In this document: positions 11,868 through 20,280 of the stretch, piece after piece
Layout: each line of letters starts with the position of its first letter
Position numbering within the stretch: the first letter of the stretch is position 1
Assembly: GCF_900188085.1 (NCBI RefSeq)
Contig: NZ_FZOU01000004.1
Coordinates: 1 to 64,000, forward strand
Direction of reading: 5' to 3'
DNA length: 64,000 bases
From: Granulicella rosea
Lineage (GTDB): Bacteria; Acidobacteriota; Terriglobia; Terriglobales; Acidobacteriaceae
Notes under the pieces: generated by a model
The model's input: the letters and a program-made list of their open reading frames with translations, nothing else
Told to the model about the DNA's origin: nothing
The model's database searches: none
Made by a program: the position numbers and the translations under genes

Positions 11868-13361
11868 TCAGGAGGCGCCCCGGCTGGTGAAGACCGCGGG
11901 CAGCGTCTTCGCCAGAATCTTCAGGTCGAGCGTCAGCGACCACTCGTCGATGTATTGGAGATCCAGCGCGATCCAGCGATCGAAGTCCGTGTTCGAGCGC
12001 CCGCCGATCTGCCAAAGGCACGTCACCCCCGGCTTCACCGAAAACCGCCGCATCAACCACGCCTCGGAGAAGCGGTTCACGTCGCGCAGCGGCAGCGGAC
12101 GTGGCCCGACGAGCGACATCTCGCCCACAAAGACGTTCCATAATTGCGGCAGCTCGTCGATCGACATCTTGCGGATGAAGTTGCCGATCGGCGTCACGCG
12201 CGGGTCGTTCTTGATCTTGAACGCCGGCCCGGAGGTCTCGTTCAGATGTTCGATCGCCGCCTGCCGCGACTCGGCATCCACGCACATGGAGCGGAACTTG
12301 TGCATATAGAAGGTCCGCTTGTTCAGCCCGAAGCGCTCCTGGTGGAAGAAGATCGGGCCGCGGCTGGTCAACTTGACCGCGATCGCCGTCGCCAGCATCA
12401 CCGGCGAAAGCAGGACCAGCCCGATCAGCGACAGGGTAAAGTCGATCACTCGCTTCAGAATCAGCCGCGTATCGGTGTGGACGACGTCCAGCACGAGCCG
12501 TCCGCTGTTGGCCCCCGCGCTCGACCGCCGCTTGGTCAGCGAGGTGCCGAAGTAGTCCGTAAAGTATTGACTCTGAATGCCCAGCCGCTGGCAGACCTCG
12601 ATCGCATAGCCGACCAGTTCGTACTGCGACTTCATCGGCAGCGCGATCAGCACCTCGTCGACGACGGTCCGCATCAGGATGTTTTCAAGGTCGTTCAGCC
12701 CGCCGAGGATCATATCCGCCGGCACATAGCCACCCTGCGGCTCGGAGTCCACGAAGCCCGTCAGACGGTAGTCCCACTCGACATTCGCCAGGCACTCCGC
12801 ATACACCCTGGCCGCGCGCGGGCCGCTGCCGACGATGATGAAGTTGCGCTGCTCGCGAAAACGTGGCCGGAGATAGATGTCGTAAAGCGCGAGCACCACC
12901 CGCAGGATCGTCATGAAGAGGAAGCACAGACCCCAGAAGAGCTCGACCGTCCCCCACAGCGGCAGGCCCGACCGGACGGTCAGCAGCACCAGCCCCACCA
13001 GCGCCGCGCAGCCGTTCAAACCCAGCAGGCAACGCAGCGCGAAGGCCCACAGCGACCTTACCCGGCGCGGCCCATACACCCCGGACGACCACAGGATCAG
13101 CCGCCACGCGCTGAGCGTCACCACCGCGACCAGCACATTGCGCAGCGAGACCCGCAGCTCCAGAAACTCCGTGAAGCTGAGATTGGAAGAGCTATGACGG
13201 AAGTACGGCAGCAGGATGATGCCGAAGAAGACCGTGCCCAGGATGATGATGTCGCTTGCCTGGCTGACGATACCCGAAAGCGAGCGAAGCCGTCTGGGCT
13301 GCCAGTCATCGCCTGAGAATGGAAGGCGTCTCGCAGGCCTGGATGTCGGATTCTCGCTCAC
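11868..13361 (-). CDS. Polyprenyl-phosphate hexose-1-phosphate transferase (WbaP/GumD-type) starting EPS synthesis
   Basis: The protein has 497 residues. About residues 30-165 form four to five membrane helices, followed by a nucleotide-binding-like region (IIVGSGPRAARVYAECL) and, from about 300, the conserved bacterial sugar-transferase domain: LKRVIDFTLSLIGLVLLSPVM, FHQERFGLNKRTFYMHKFRSM, IDELPQLWNVFVGEMSLVGPRP and RFSVKPGVTCLWQI. This family moves a hexose-1-phosphate from a UDP-sugar to undecaprenyl phosphate in the inner membrane, the committed step of EPS repeat-unit assembly. The gene is 44 bases downstream of the Wza-like gene and is followed almost directly by the GT4. Which sugar is used cannot be read here; glucose or galactose are usual. 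Confidence 0.92.
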   Translation of the reverse strand: MSENPTSRPARRLPFSGDDWQPRRLRSLSGIVSQASDIIILGTVFFGIILLPYFRHSSSNLSFTEFLELRVSLRNVLVAVVTLSAWRLILWSSGVYGPRRVRSLWAFALRCLLGLNGCAALVGLVLLTVRSGLPLWGTVELFWGLCFLFMTILRVVLALYDIYLRPRFREQRNFIIVGSGPRAARVYAECLANVEWDYRLTGFVDSEPQGGYVPADMILGGLNDLENILMRTVVDEVLIALPMKSQYELVGYAIEVCQRLGIQSQYFTDYFGTSLTKRRSSAGANSGRLVLDVVHTDTRLILKRVIDFTLSLIGLVLLSPVMLATAIAVKLTSRGPIFFHQERFGLNKRTFYMHKFRSMCVDAESRQAAIEHLNETSGPAFKIKNDPRVTPIGNFIRKMSIDELPQLWNVFVGEMSLVGPRPLPLRDVNRFSEAWLMRRFSVKPGVTCLWQIGGRSNTDFDRWIALDLQYIDEWSLTLDLKILAKTLPAVFTSRGAS

Positions 13362-13405
13362 GGGCCCTCTCGGCGCGCTGCAGGGAGTTTGCGGAGATTC
13401 GCGGC

Positions 13406-14080
13406 CTACCGCAGAGTGTACGCTAAGGGGTCGAAGTAAAGCGACAGATTTGTCGCCTTGATGAAGCGGGAGATGTGCGCCAGCTTGTTCGGCGGCACCA
13501 GCACCATGTCGCCCGGTTCGAGCGTCAGATCGCGCTCCAGATCCTTGCTGGTCCGCAGCTTGTGCAGGTTGATCTTATGCACCTCGGCCAGGTCGCCGTT
13601 CACCCGCCGGAAGACGTAGATATCGGACTGCTGCGCCTCTTCCTTGAAGCCGCCAGCCAGCAGAACCGCCTGCATCGCGGTCGTCTTCTCATAGAAGTCG
13701 AAGCGGCCCGGCTTGTCGACCTCGCCGGCCACGACGATGTACGGATGCTCGAACTCCTTCAGCGTCACCGTGACCTCGGGCTTGTTCAGCCGCGCGCTCG
13801 CCCGCTCCACCACCAGCGCATGCACCTGGTCGAGCGTCATTCCGGCCAGCCGCATATCGCCGACGATGTTCAGGTTGACGAAGCCATCCGGCTGAATCGT
13901 CACGGTCTGGTTGTACTCCGGTGTGTAGCGATAGTCGAAGGTGACGGTGTCGCCCGCGCGCAGGGCATAGCGCGGACGCGTCTGCAGCGTGAGGTCGGGC
14001 GTCTGCGCGAACGCCCGCATTCCGGCGAGAGTCAGCAGGAGAATTAGAAGCAGCCGGATTGGGAGTCGTTTGACGTTCAT
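13406..14080 (-). CDS. Wza/GumB-family polysaccharide export protein
   Basis: At 224 residues this is a short polysaccharide-biosynthesis/export protein. The first 25 residues form a signal peptide (LLLILLLTLAGMRAFAQ) with no lipobox Cys, unlike lipidated Wza. The export domain follows (YALRAGDTVTFDYRYTPEYNQTVTIQPDGFVNL), then an SLBB domain (PYIVVAGEVDKPGRFDFYEKTT) and the late motif LTLEPGDMVLVPP. It would form or contribute to the outer-membrane EPS channel. I moved the start from 14185 to the ATG at 14080 because only this places the signal peptide at the N-terminus. Its place between the ATPase-like gene and the sugar transferase fits an EPS secretion operon. Confidence 0.88.
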   Translation of the reverse strand: MNVKRLPIRLLLILLLTLAGMRAFAQTPDLTLQTRPRYALRAGDTVTFDYRYTPEYNQTVTIQPDGFVNLNIVGDMRLAGMTLDQVHALVVERASARLNKPEVTVTLKEFEHPYIVVAGEVDKPGRFDFYEKTTAMQAVLLAGGFKEEAQQSDIYVFRRVNGDLAEVHKINLHKLRTSKDLERDLTLEPGDMVLVPPNKLAHISRFIKATNLSLYFDPLAYTLR

Positions 14081-14191
14081 AGTCGGATCGTTTTCGCCGG
14101 GACCCCCGTCAAGCTCGTCAACCTGACCCTGAGCTTGCCGAAGAGGAAGGAACCCCGTATCTGTTGTTGCCGTTGCTTGTTTCAAGAAGTT

Positions 14192-14788
14192 CTACAACCG
14201 CCGATAAATCCAATCCGGCACCAGGTAATTCCGCTTATTCAAGATGTGCCCGATCAGATTTCCCCGGGCGAACTCGATCGTCTTCTCCGCGTGCAGAATC
14301 TGGTCCCGCCGGGTCTTGTCCGCCTCGACGACCATGATCACGCCGTCGACGAACGGCGCAAGCGAGAGCGCGTCGCCGGCCTCGCGCAGCGACGGGCAGT
14401 CGATCAGCACATAGTCGAATGCCGCGCGAAGCTGCTGCACGCAATCCTGCCGATACTGCCAGGACTCCCACGAATGCGGGCCGGACCGCGCCGAGGTCCT
14501 GACCAGCTCGAAGATCGAGGGCCCGATCGGCTCGCACAGATCGACCAGCGACCCGGGATCGGCTGTCAGCGCCCGCAGACGGCGCGAGTCGACCGACAGC
14601 GTCCGTGCGAGCGAGTCCTTGCCCAGCCCCGCGGTCAGCGCCTGAATCGAGTGCGTCACGCCCTCGCCCGGATTGGCGGAGGTCAGCGCCACCACAAGCC
14701 CGTGGCGCGCATTCTGCCGAAGCTGCTGGAAGACCGTGTAGAGAAGGCCCTCATAAGCTGGAACCGTATTGCTTTGCGTCGCGATCAA
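14192..14788 (-). CDS. BY-kinase/CapB-like EPS regulatory ATPase with degenerate Walker A motif
   Basis: A 198-residue P-loop protein of the CpsD/CapB type placed directly after the GumC-like chain-length gene, as expected for the cytoplasmic partner. The P-loop region reads TSANPGEGVTHSI (residues 36-48): the invariant Walker A lysine position (44) is Val. Walker A' is degraded to LSVDSRR (64-70), while Walker B survives as YVLIDCPS (126-133). No C-terminal tyrosine cluster is present; the chain ends NYLVPDWIYRRL. Family knowledge says the lysine is needed for ATP hydrolysis and autophosphorylation, so this is probably an inactive pseudo-kinase acting as a structural partner. That conclusion is inference. 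Start at the ATG at 14788. Confidence 0.78.
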   Translation of the reverse strand: MIATQSNTVPAYEGLLYTVFQQLRQNARHGLVVALTSANPGEGVTHSIQALTAGLGKDSLARTLSVDSRRLRALTADPGSLVDLCEPIGPSIFELVRTSARSGPHSWESWQYRQDCVQQLRAAFDYVLIDCPSLREAGDALSLAPFVDGVIMVVEADKTRRDQILHAEKTIEFARGNLIGHILNKRNYLVPDWIYRRL

Positions 14789-14834
14789 GGCCTCCTCCTT
14801 TCCTGCATCTCTTGCTTGCCGTCACTTCTCGTTT

Positions 14835-14862
14835 GTCATCCTCGTAGAGGATCTGCGTCTGC
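14835..14862 (+). repeat. Short intergenic repeat of the GTCATCC...GGATCTGC family
   Basis: A small imperfect hairpin unit (GTCATCCTCGTAGAGGATC core) lies in the 183-base gap between the two EPS genes. It is related to the repeats at 23412, 26711 and 46807. A second hairpin pair, GGGGCTAAAGCCC and AAGGCTGCAGCCTT, follows at about 14892-14943. The gap otherwise holds nothing that I recognise. Confidence 0.5.
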
Positions 14863-14971
14863 ACTTCTATCCGATCGGATACATACCCCAGGGGCTAAAG
14901 CCCGCTCATCCGCCAGCCTGAGCGCCAAGGCTGCAGCCTTGGCCTATCCGAACGGCCTTACTCAACAACCC

Positions 14972-17437
14972 TTACTCATGCTTCGACTGCTCGCGCCGCT
15001 CCAGACCATCGGCGGTGTACGTCACATAGGTCAGGCGGCCGTACCGGTCGCGCGTCGTCTCGGGACGCGTCCGCTGGGCGCGCTGCGACGGCGAAAGCCG
15101 CGCACGGTCGCCCAGCACGCTCTCCCGCGCCGCGGCCAGACGCCCGGTGCGATGGCGCGGCTCGCTCTCCGAGGCGGCCGAATCCGCTGTCTCCTCCCGT
15201 AGAGCGGGACGAGGCGTAGCGACAAAGTGAATCTCCGGGTACTTGTCCTCCTCGACGGGCGGAAGCACAGGCGCGGCGACAACCGGCGCGGCGATGACGG
15301 CCGGAGCAACCTCGGGCGCCGCCTGCAACGCCGACAGAACCTCGGCGCGCAGCGGAGCGGCGGAATGAGCCACCGGCTCGCGCGGCTCGATCGGCGCGAG
15401 GAATGGCGCAGGCTGAACTGCCGGCACAGCCTGAATGGCGATCGATTCCACGACCGGCTCTTCCACCGCGACCATACGGGCCATCGGCAACGCGGGACGC
15501 GTGTCGTTCGCGGTCCGGATCGACGACCGCAGCGGCGCGGCGCTGTGTGCGACCGGCTCCATCGGCTCGATCGGGGCGAAGGTCGCGCCTCGTTCGGCGA
15601 CCGGTTCGGGGACGATGGATGGCGCCGGCTTCGGCTTCAGGAAATCGAGCATCGGGGACTCCTTCGGAGATTGCAACTCAGGCTCGGGAACATGCACGAA
15701 AGGGACAGCCGCCTCGATCCGATCCGTCTCGACCGCGACATCCTCGGTCGTAAGAGCGGGCTCCGGAGCTGCAGGAACATCGCTGGACATCTGAAGACCG
15801 AAGCCAGCAGCAAAGGCCGGTCGCGCGCCCGACAAGTCGGAGAGGTGCGGAAACCCGCCGCCAGACCCGCCTCCCGGGCCTCCGTCAAAAGGCGCCGGCG
15901 ACGGGCGCGACGGGGGGTAATGCCCATAGCTCTCCGCAGCGACGAACGGCACGGTCGCGAGCACCGGAATCCGCGTCAGCATCTCCAGCTCGTACGGAGC
16001 GGCGACGGTATCGCGTCCCATCTCGGCGAAGAACGCCACGCAGGCAGCCAGGAAGATCGCGGTGAATGTGCCCAGCGCAAGGTTCAGCAGAGGCTCCGGC
16101 CGATAGGCCTTCGCCTGGTACGTCGGCCGCTCGGCCACCGCGACGTTGACCAGGTTCTGCTGGTCCATCGCGTCGGCGATCTCGGCCTCGTTGCGCTTCT
16201 GGGAGTAGAGCTGGTAGTTGCCCTGCAGCTCGGTCACCTTGGCCTGCAGCGTCGTGTAGTCGACGGTCGAGCCTTCGATATTCACCAGCGTCGCCTTCAA
16301 CCGGTCGAGCTGTGCGGTCTGATCCACCAGCCGTCCGCGCAGCGCGCGCAGCTCCGTGCTGGTCGCCGTCACCGACGACTTCACCTGCTGGTAGACCGGA
16401 TTGACGTCGGTGGTGTTCTCGGCGCCCTTGGCATCGGTGGCGGTCTGCAGCGCGGCCTTCGTGTCGGCGATCTGCTTGTTCAGCTCCTCGACCAGCCGGT
16501 CAGTGGGCAGAAACTTCACCAGCAACGCGGTCCGCTGATTCTGCAGGTTCGCCAGCAGCGTCGTCAGTTGCTCGACCGAGTAGGTGTTCGGGATGCTGCG
16601 CTCGGTGGTGCTCATGCGCGACGGCATCGACTTCAACTGGCCGTTGCCGTTCGCCAGCCGGTTGGTCGCCTCGTCGATCTGCACCTGGGTCGAGCGAACC
16701 GCCTCCTCGAGCCCTGTAATCTGCTGCTGCAGCGTGTTTTCCTTGTCCGTCAGCGAGACCATCTGGTTCGCCTGCTGGTATCCGGCGAGCTGCCGCTGCG
16801 CCTCGTCCAGTTCGGATTTGTAGCGCTGGGCCTCAGTGTCGAAGAAGCGCGACGCGCCGGTCGACCGCTCGATCTCGCGCTGCTTGGCGAGGAAGGCGCC
16901 TAGCAGCCGGTTGACGGTCTCGGTCGCGACTGCGGGCGAAGACGCCGTGAAGCTGACGTGGATGACGTTCGACTTGCGCAGCGCCTCGACCGCCAGGTGC
17001 TTGCCATAGCTCAGCACGGCCTTCTCATGCGCCTTGATCTCGGACGGCGTGCGCTCGGCCAGCGGCTTCGACGGCCAGTTCGGGTCGACCACCGCGTCGG
17101 CCACATCCTTCGACTTCAGCACCTCGATCTCGGAGTTGATCTTCTCCTCGGTGACCTCGGGCGGCGCGGTGTTATTGGTGTTCCGCTCAGGCGAGAGCAG
17201 GTAGTCCGGCCGCGCATTGCGCACCAGGATGTTCATCTCGGACTGATAGGCCCGCGGGCAGAAGAGCACATAGAGCAGCGTGACGGCCATGACCGCGCCA
17301 GCCGTCCACTCGATCGCCCGGCGATGACGGAAGACCGCCTCCACCACCGCGCGAGTCGCCGTATTTCCCTGTCCCTGCAGCGGCGGCGTCGAGAGCGGGG
17401 TGAAGCCCGCCTGCTCCGGATTGTCGTTACTATCCAT
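14972..17437 (-). CDS. GumC/Wzc-type polysaccharide chain-length and export protein with long kinase-less cytoplasmic tail
   Basis: The protein has 821 residues from the ATG at 17437; the frame to 17551 adds an Arg-rich stretch that does not look coding. A Wzz domain starts with a membrane helix (TAGAVMAVTLLYVLFC, about 43-60). A long periplasmic coiled-coil region with many Gln/Glu follows (about 200-440), then a second helix (LLNLALGTFTAIFLAACVAFF, near 470). The remaining 320 or so residues are a Pro/Ala/Glu-rich cytoplasmic tail without the Walker motifs of Wzc kinases. Within it the segment APIEPxEPVAHSAAPLR occurs twice (nucleotides about 15530-15590 and 15350-15400). The kinase-like domain is supplied by the next gene. 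Role: control of EPS chain length and coupling to the outer-membrane export protein. Confidence 0.88.
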   Translation of the reverse strand: MDSNDNPEQAGFTPLSTPPLQGQGNTATRAVVEAVFRHRRAIEWTAGAVMAVTLLYVLFCPRAYQSEMNILVRNARPDYLLSPERNTNNTAPPEVTEEKINSEIEVLKSKDVADAVVDPNWPSKPLAERTPSEIKAHEKAVLSYGKHLAVEALRKSNVIHVSFTASSPAVATETVNRLLGAFLAKQREIERSTGASRFFDTEAQRYKSELDEAQRQLAGYQQANQMVSLTDKENTLQQQITGLEEAVRSTQVQIDEATNRLANGNGQLKSMPSRMSTTERSIPNTYSVEQLTTLLANLQNQRTALLVKFLPTDRLVEELNKQIADTKAALQTATDAKGAENTTDVNPVYQQVKSSVTATSTELRALRGRLVDQTAQLDRLKATLVNIEGSTVDYTTLQAKVTELQGNYQLYSQKRNEAEIADAMDQQNLVNVAVAERPTYQAKAYRPEPLLNLALGTFTAIFLAACVAFFAEMGRDTVAAPYELEMLTRIPVLATVPFVAAESYGHYPPSRPSPAPFDGGPGGGSGGGFPHLSDLSGARPAFAAGFGLQMSSDVPAAPEPALTTEDVAVETDRIEAAVPFVHVPEPELQSPKESPMLDFLKPKPAPSIVPEPVAERGATFAPIEPMEPVAHSAAPLRSSIRTANDTRPALPMARMVAVEEPVVESIAIQAVPAVQPAPFLAPIEPREPVAHSAAPLRAEVLSALQAAPEVAPAVIAAPVVAAPVLPPVEEDKYPEIHFVATPRPALREETADSAASESEPRHRTGRLAAARESVLGDRARLSPSQRAQRTRPETTRDRYGRLTYVTYTADGLERREQSKHE

Positions 17438-17673
17438 CGTGTGTGCCAAGCCCAGACTTCCCCGCCGGCGTCGCTTTCTGAACCCGCGGCGGCAAAATGC
17501 AGCCCGCCCGTGTATCAGCTTACAAAGCGTCCAACGTATCCAACTGGACAAAGGCTAGCAGCGCGGGTGACGAAAGAGTAGGAAACTCATCCACACCTTT
17601 TGTGGGATTCCCCACGATGCCATTAGCTTCCGGGGTACGCCTCAGGACAGAATTCGCCGTTTTTCCCGCGAAT

Positions 17674-17706
17674 GTCGGCCTCGGAAAAAGCCGACGCCGT
17701 TTTTTT
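17674..17706 (+). terminator. Terminator-like hairpin with T-tract in the PIG-L/EPS gap
   Basis: GTCGGC (17674-17679) pairs with GCCGAC (17690-17695) and is followed by GCCG and seven T residues (17700-17706). The T-tract is on the plus strand, while both neighbouring genes are on the minus strand, so it would end an unannotated rightward transcript. The rest of the 17438-17728 gap carries no gene that I can see. Confidence 0.35.
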
Positions 17707-17728
17707 GCGTACGACGATAAGCCAGCCG

Positions 17729-18466
17729 CTAGAGTCCTGCCGCCGTCCACGCCGCGTTCCCCCACACCCGCTCTCCGCCCAGACGAACGGCGCGCGCGGC
17801 GATCGCCTCCGCGTCCGCCGCCTCGATCTGCGAAGCGTAAAGCTGCGACACGCGCCGCTTCCACTCGGCCGCGTCACTGGCCTTGCCGGGATACACCACG
17901 GGCGTCAGACCGTCGGAGGCCTCAACCCGGTCCTCCGAAGACGCCGGAAGATTTTCGTAGAGCGCATAGGCCAGCCCCGGCTGGCTCTCGGCGAGATACG
18001 CCAGCCCCGCATCGCGCACCACGCGGTGGTCGACGTGGTTGCCCAGCGCCAGCGGCAGCAGAACCGCGTGGAACGCGCGCGGCTCGGCGGCCAGCTTCGC
18101 CAGCGCCTTTCGAATCTTCGGTATGGCGGTGTCCTCCGCGCTCGACTCCATGGAATGAACGAGCCCGCCCTCGCAGTGCAGCCGGATCGGAGCATCCTTC
18201 ATATTCAAGTCGACCATCGCGAGGCCGGGAATCGCCTTCAAAAGCTGCTCGTCTTCCTTCCGGCGGATGGACGATATATAGGCCAGCCGGTCGTTCTCGT
18301 GGACCGTATCCGCATCCGAGTAAGGTGCATGGAGGCTGCGGGTAAACACGTTCAGGACGGTGACGCGATGCCGCGACGCCAGCCACTGCGGCATCGCGAG
18401 TCCAAGCGAAAAAGCGGCGTCGCCGCGGTGGGACGAAAGTACGAGCAGGTTCAAAACGGTATGCAC
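17729..18466 (-). CDS. PIG-L/LmbE-fold protein with altered catalytic motif
   Basis: This 245-residue protein has the overall LmbE/MshB plan: a first strand leading to the metal loop near residue 13, a YSDADTVHENDRL segment, RRKEDEQLL, and the second metal site LGNHVDHRVVRDAGL near 140-146. The normal loop HPDDE is here HRGDA (residues 13-17): the His and second Asp that bind zinc are kept, but the catalytic first Asp is Gly and the Glu is Ala. The family removes N-acetyl groups from sugars such as GlcNAc-inositol; whether this member is an active deacetylase is doubtful. It is divergent from crtN with a 199-base shared upstream region, suggesting but not proving a role alongside the carotenoid genes. 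Confidence 0.75.
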   Translation of the reverse strand: MHTVLNLLVLSSHRGDAAFSLGLAMPQWLASRHRVTVLNVFTRSLHAPYSDADTVHENDRLAYISSIRRKEDEQLLKAIPGLAMVDLNMKDAPIRLHCEGGLVHSMESSAEDTAIPKIRKALAKLAAEPRAFHAVLLPLALGNHVDHRVVRDAGLAYLAESQPGLAYALYENLPASSEDRVEASDGLTPVVYPGKASDAAEWKRRVSQLYASQIEAADAEAIAARAVRLGGERVWGNAAWTAAGL

Positions 18467-18566
18467 TCCAGACGACTAAGAATACCGCCTGCCCGCTTTA
18501 CCTGCTGCGAACCGGTTTTTTTTCGCGTAGATTGAGTCAACCCAAGTTGTACCGTTCGAAGATTGA

Positions 18567-18605
18567 CCGGACGGAAGAGCGCCTCAACTCGGAGGCGCGA
18601 TCCGG
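18567..18605 (+). promoter_or_regulatory. Stem-loop in the presumed crtN leader
   Basis: GCGCCTC (18579-18585) pairs with GAGGCGC (18592-18598), and outer CCGGA (18567-18571) pairs with TCCGG (18601-18605), giving a two-part hairpin 60 bases before the crtN start. No known riboswitch consensus is recognised. It could be a leader-RNA structure or an operator. No A- or T-run follows, so it is not an evident intrinsic terminator. Confidence 0.35.
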
Positions 18606-18665
18606 CATCTCTTCATCTAGATTCAGCTAAGTTGGAACTGTCGGTTGCGGGGGCGTAACGTTTTG

Positions 18666-20219
18666 ATGAAGAAGCAGGATCGTCGTGCGGTCATTGTAGG
18701 GGCAGGTCCCGGCGGGCTGGCGGCCGCCGTGCTGCTCGCCAAATCGGGCGTAAAGGTGACGGTCGTCGAAAAACGCGGCCAGGTCGGTGGACGCACCTCC
18801 ACCATCGAACGGGACGGCTTCAAGTTCGATACCGGGCCAACCTTCTTCCTCTATCCGCAGGTGCTGAAGGAGATCTTCGCCGCAGCGGGCTACGACCTGG
18901 ACCGCGAGGTTCCCATGACGCGGCTCGACCCGCAGTACCGGCTGGTCTTCGGCGCCGGCGGCGAGCTGCTCGCCACGCCCAATGTCGAACGCATGGAGCA
19001 GGCCATTGCCGCCATCTCGCCCGAGGACGCACGCCGCTTTCACCAGTTTCTGAACCACAATCGCAACAAGCTCGCCAAATTTCTGCCCTTCCTGCAAAGC
19101 CCCTTCGAGAGCTGGCGCGACCTGGCCAAGCCCGACATGCTGAAGCTGCTGCCGCTGCTCGCGCCCTGGAAGTCGCTCGACGGCGACCTGCAGACGCATT
19201 TTCAGGACGAACGCATCCGCCTCGGCTTCAGCTTCCAGTCGAAGTACCTCGGCATGAGTCCGTTCCGCTGTCCCAGCCTCTTTTCGATCCTGTCCTTCCT
19301 GGAGTACGAGCACGGCGTCTTTCACCCCACCGGCGGCTGCGGCTCGGTGACGCGGGCGATGGCGCGCATCGCCGAGGAGCTGGGCGTCGAATTCCTGCTC
19401 GACGAGCCGGTCGAGCGCGTCATGGTCGAACGCGGCAAGGCCGTCGGCGTCAAGACCGCGAACCACACCCTGTCCGCCGACGCCGTGGTCGTCAACGCGG
19501 ACTTCGCCGGAGCCATGCGCCGCATGGTGCCGAACTCCGCCCGTCGCAAATGGACCGACGAGCGGCTGGCGAAGAAGAAGTACTCCTGCTCGACCTTCAT
19601 GATGTACCTCGGCATCGACGGCCGCTACGACGACGTCTCGCACCACACCATCTATCTCGAAAAGAACTACAAACAGAACCTGCGCGATATCGAGGAGCTG
19701 CACGAGCTCTCGGCCGAACCGTCGTTCTATGTCCAGAACGCCAGCGTCACCGACCCGACGCTGGCGCCCGCCGGGCAGAGCACGCTCTACGTCCTGCTGC
19801 CCGTCACGCATGAATCCGACAAGGTCGACTGGGCCAGGGAGACGCCACGCTTCCGCGAGCTCGCCATCCGGCAGATGGAGAAGATCGGCATCACCGGCCT
19901 CGAAGGCCGTATCCGCACGGAGAAGATTCTTACCCCGTCGGGCTGGGCTGCCGACTTCGATCTCTATAAGGGCGCGACGTTTTCGATGGCGCACTCGCTC
20001 GACCAGATGCTGCACCTTCGCCCGCACAACCGCTTCGAGGACATTGACCAGATGTACCTCGTCGGCGGCGGCACGCACCCCGGCTCCGGTCTTCCGGTCA
20101 TCTTCGAGAGCGCACGCATCACCTCGCGCCTGCTGCTCGAAGACCTGGAGATAGAGCCCCAGTGGGAGCCGCAGAGCAACCCGATGCGGGGCATCTCCCT
20201 GGTTGGAGCAGCCTCTTGA
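18666..20219 (+). CDS. crtN: CrtN-like dehydrosqualene/squalene desaturase (FAD-dependent carotenoid desaturase)
   Basis: The protein has 517 residues with an N-terminal FAD dinucleotide fold (VIVGAGPGGLAAAVLL, then VVEKRGQVGGRTSTIERDGF and FDTGPTFFLYP). The C-terminal flavin motif is YLVGGGTHPGSGLPVIFESA. Mid-sequence features such as YSCSTFMMYLGID and ASVTDPTLAPAGQSTLYVLLP resemble staphylococcal CrtN more than CrtP, so I assign desaturation of a C30 precursor (dehydrosqualene or squalene). A C40 CrtI-type substrate cannot be excluded from sequence alone. The ATG at 18666 is preferred over an upstream TTG at 18645 because it starts directly before the Rossmann strand. It is the first gene of a rightward cluster with aldH, crtP, an acyltransferase and crtQ. 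Confidence 0.82.
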   Translation: MKKQDRRAVIVGAGPGGLAAAVLLAKSGVKVTVVEKRGQVGGRTSTIERDGFKFDTGPTFFLYPQVLKEIFAAAGYDLDREVPMTRLDPQYRLVFGAGGELLATPNVERMEQAIAAISPEDARRFHQFLNHNRNKLAKFLPFLQSPFESWRDLAKPDMLKLLPLLAPWKSLDGDLQTHFQDERIRLGFSFQSKYLGMSPFRCPSLFSILSFLEYEHGVFHPTGGCGSVTRAMARIAEELGVEFLLDEPVERVMVERGKAVGVKTANHTLSADAVVVNADFAGAMRRMVPNSARRKWTDERLAKKKYSCSTFMMYLGIDGRYDDVSHHTIYLEKNYKQNLRDIEELHELSAEPSFYVQNASVTDPTLAPAGQSTLYVLLPVTHESDKVDWARETPRFRELAIRQMEKIGITGLEGRIRTEKILTPSGWAADFDLYKGATFSMAHSLDQMLHLRPHNRFEDIDQMYLVGGGTHPGSGLPVIFESARITSRLLLEDLEIEPQWEPQSNPMRGISLVGAAS

Positions 20220-20280
20220 GACAGATGTCCGTCATGGGTTACCGCCCGGCAGAGAGTACTTCGGAGACCGCCGCATCGAG

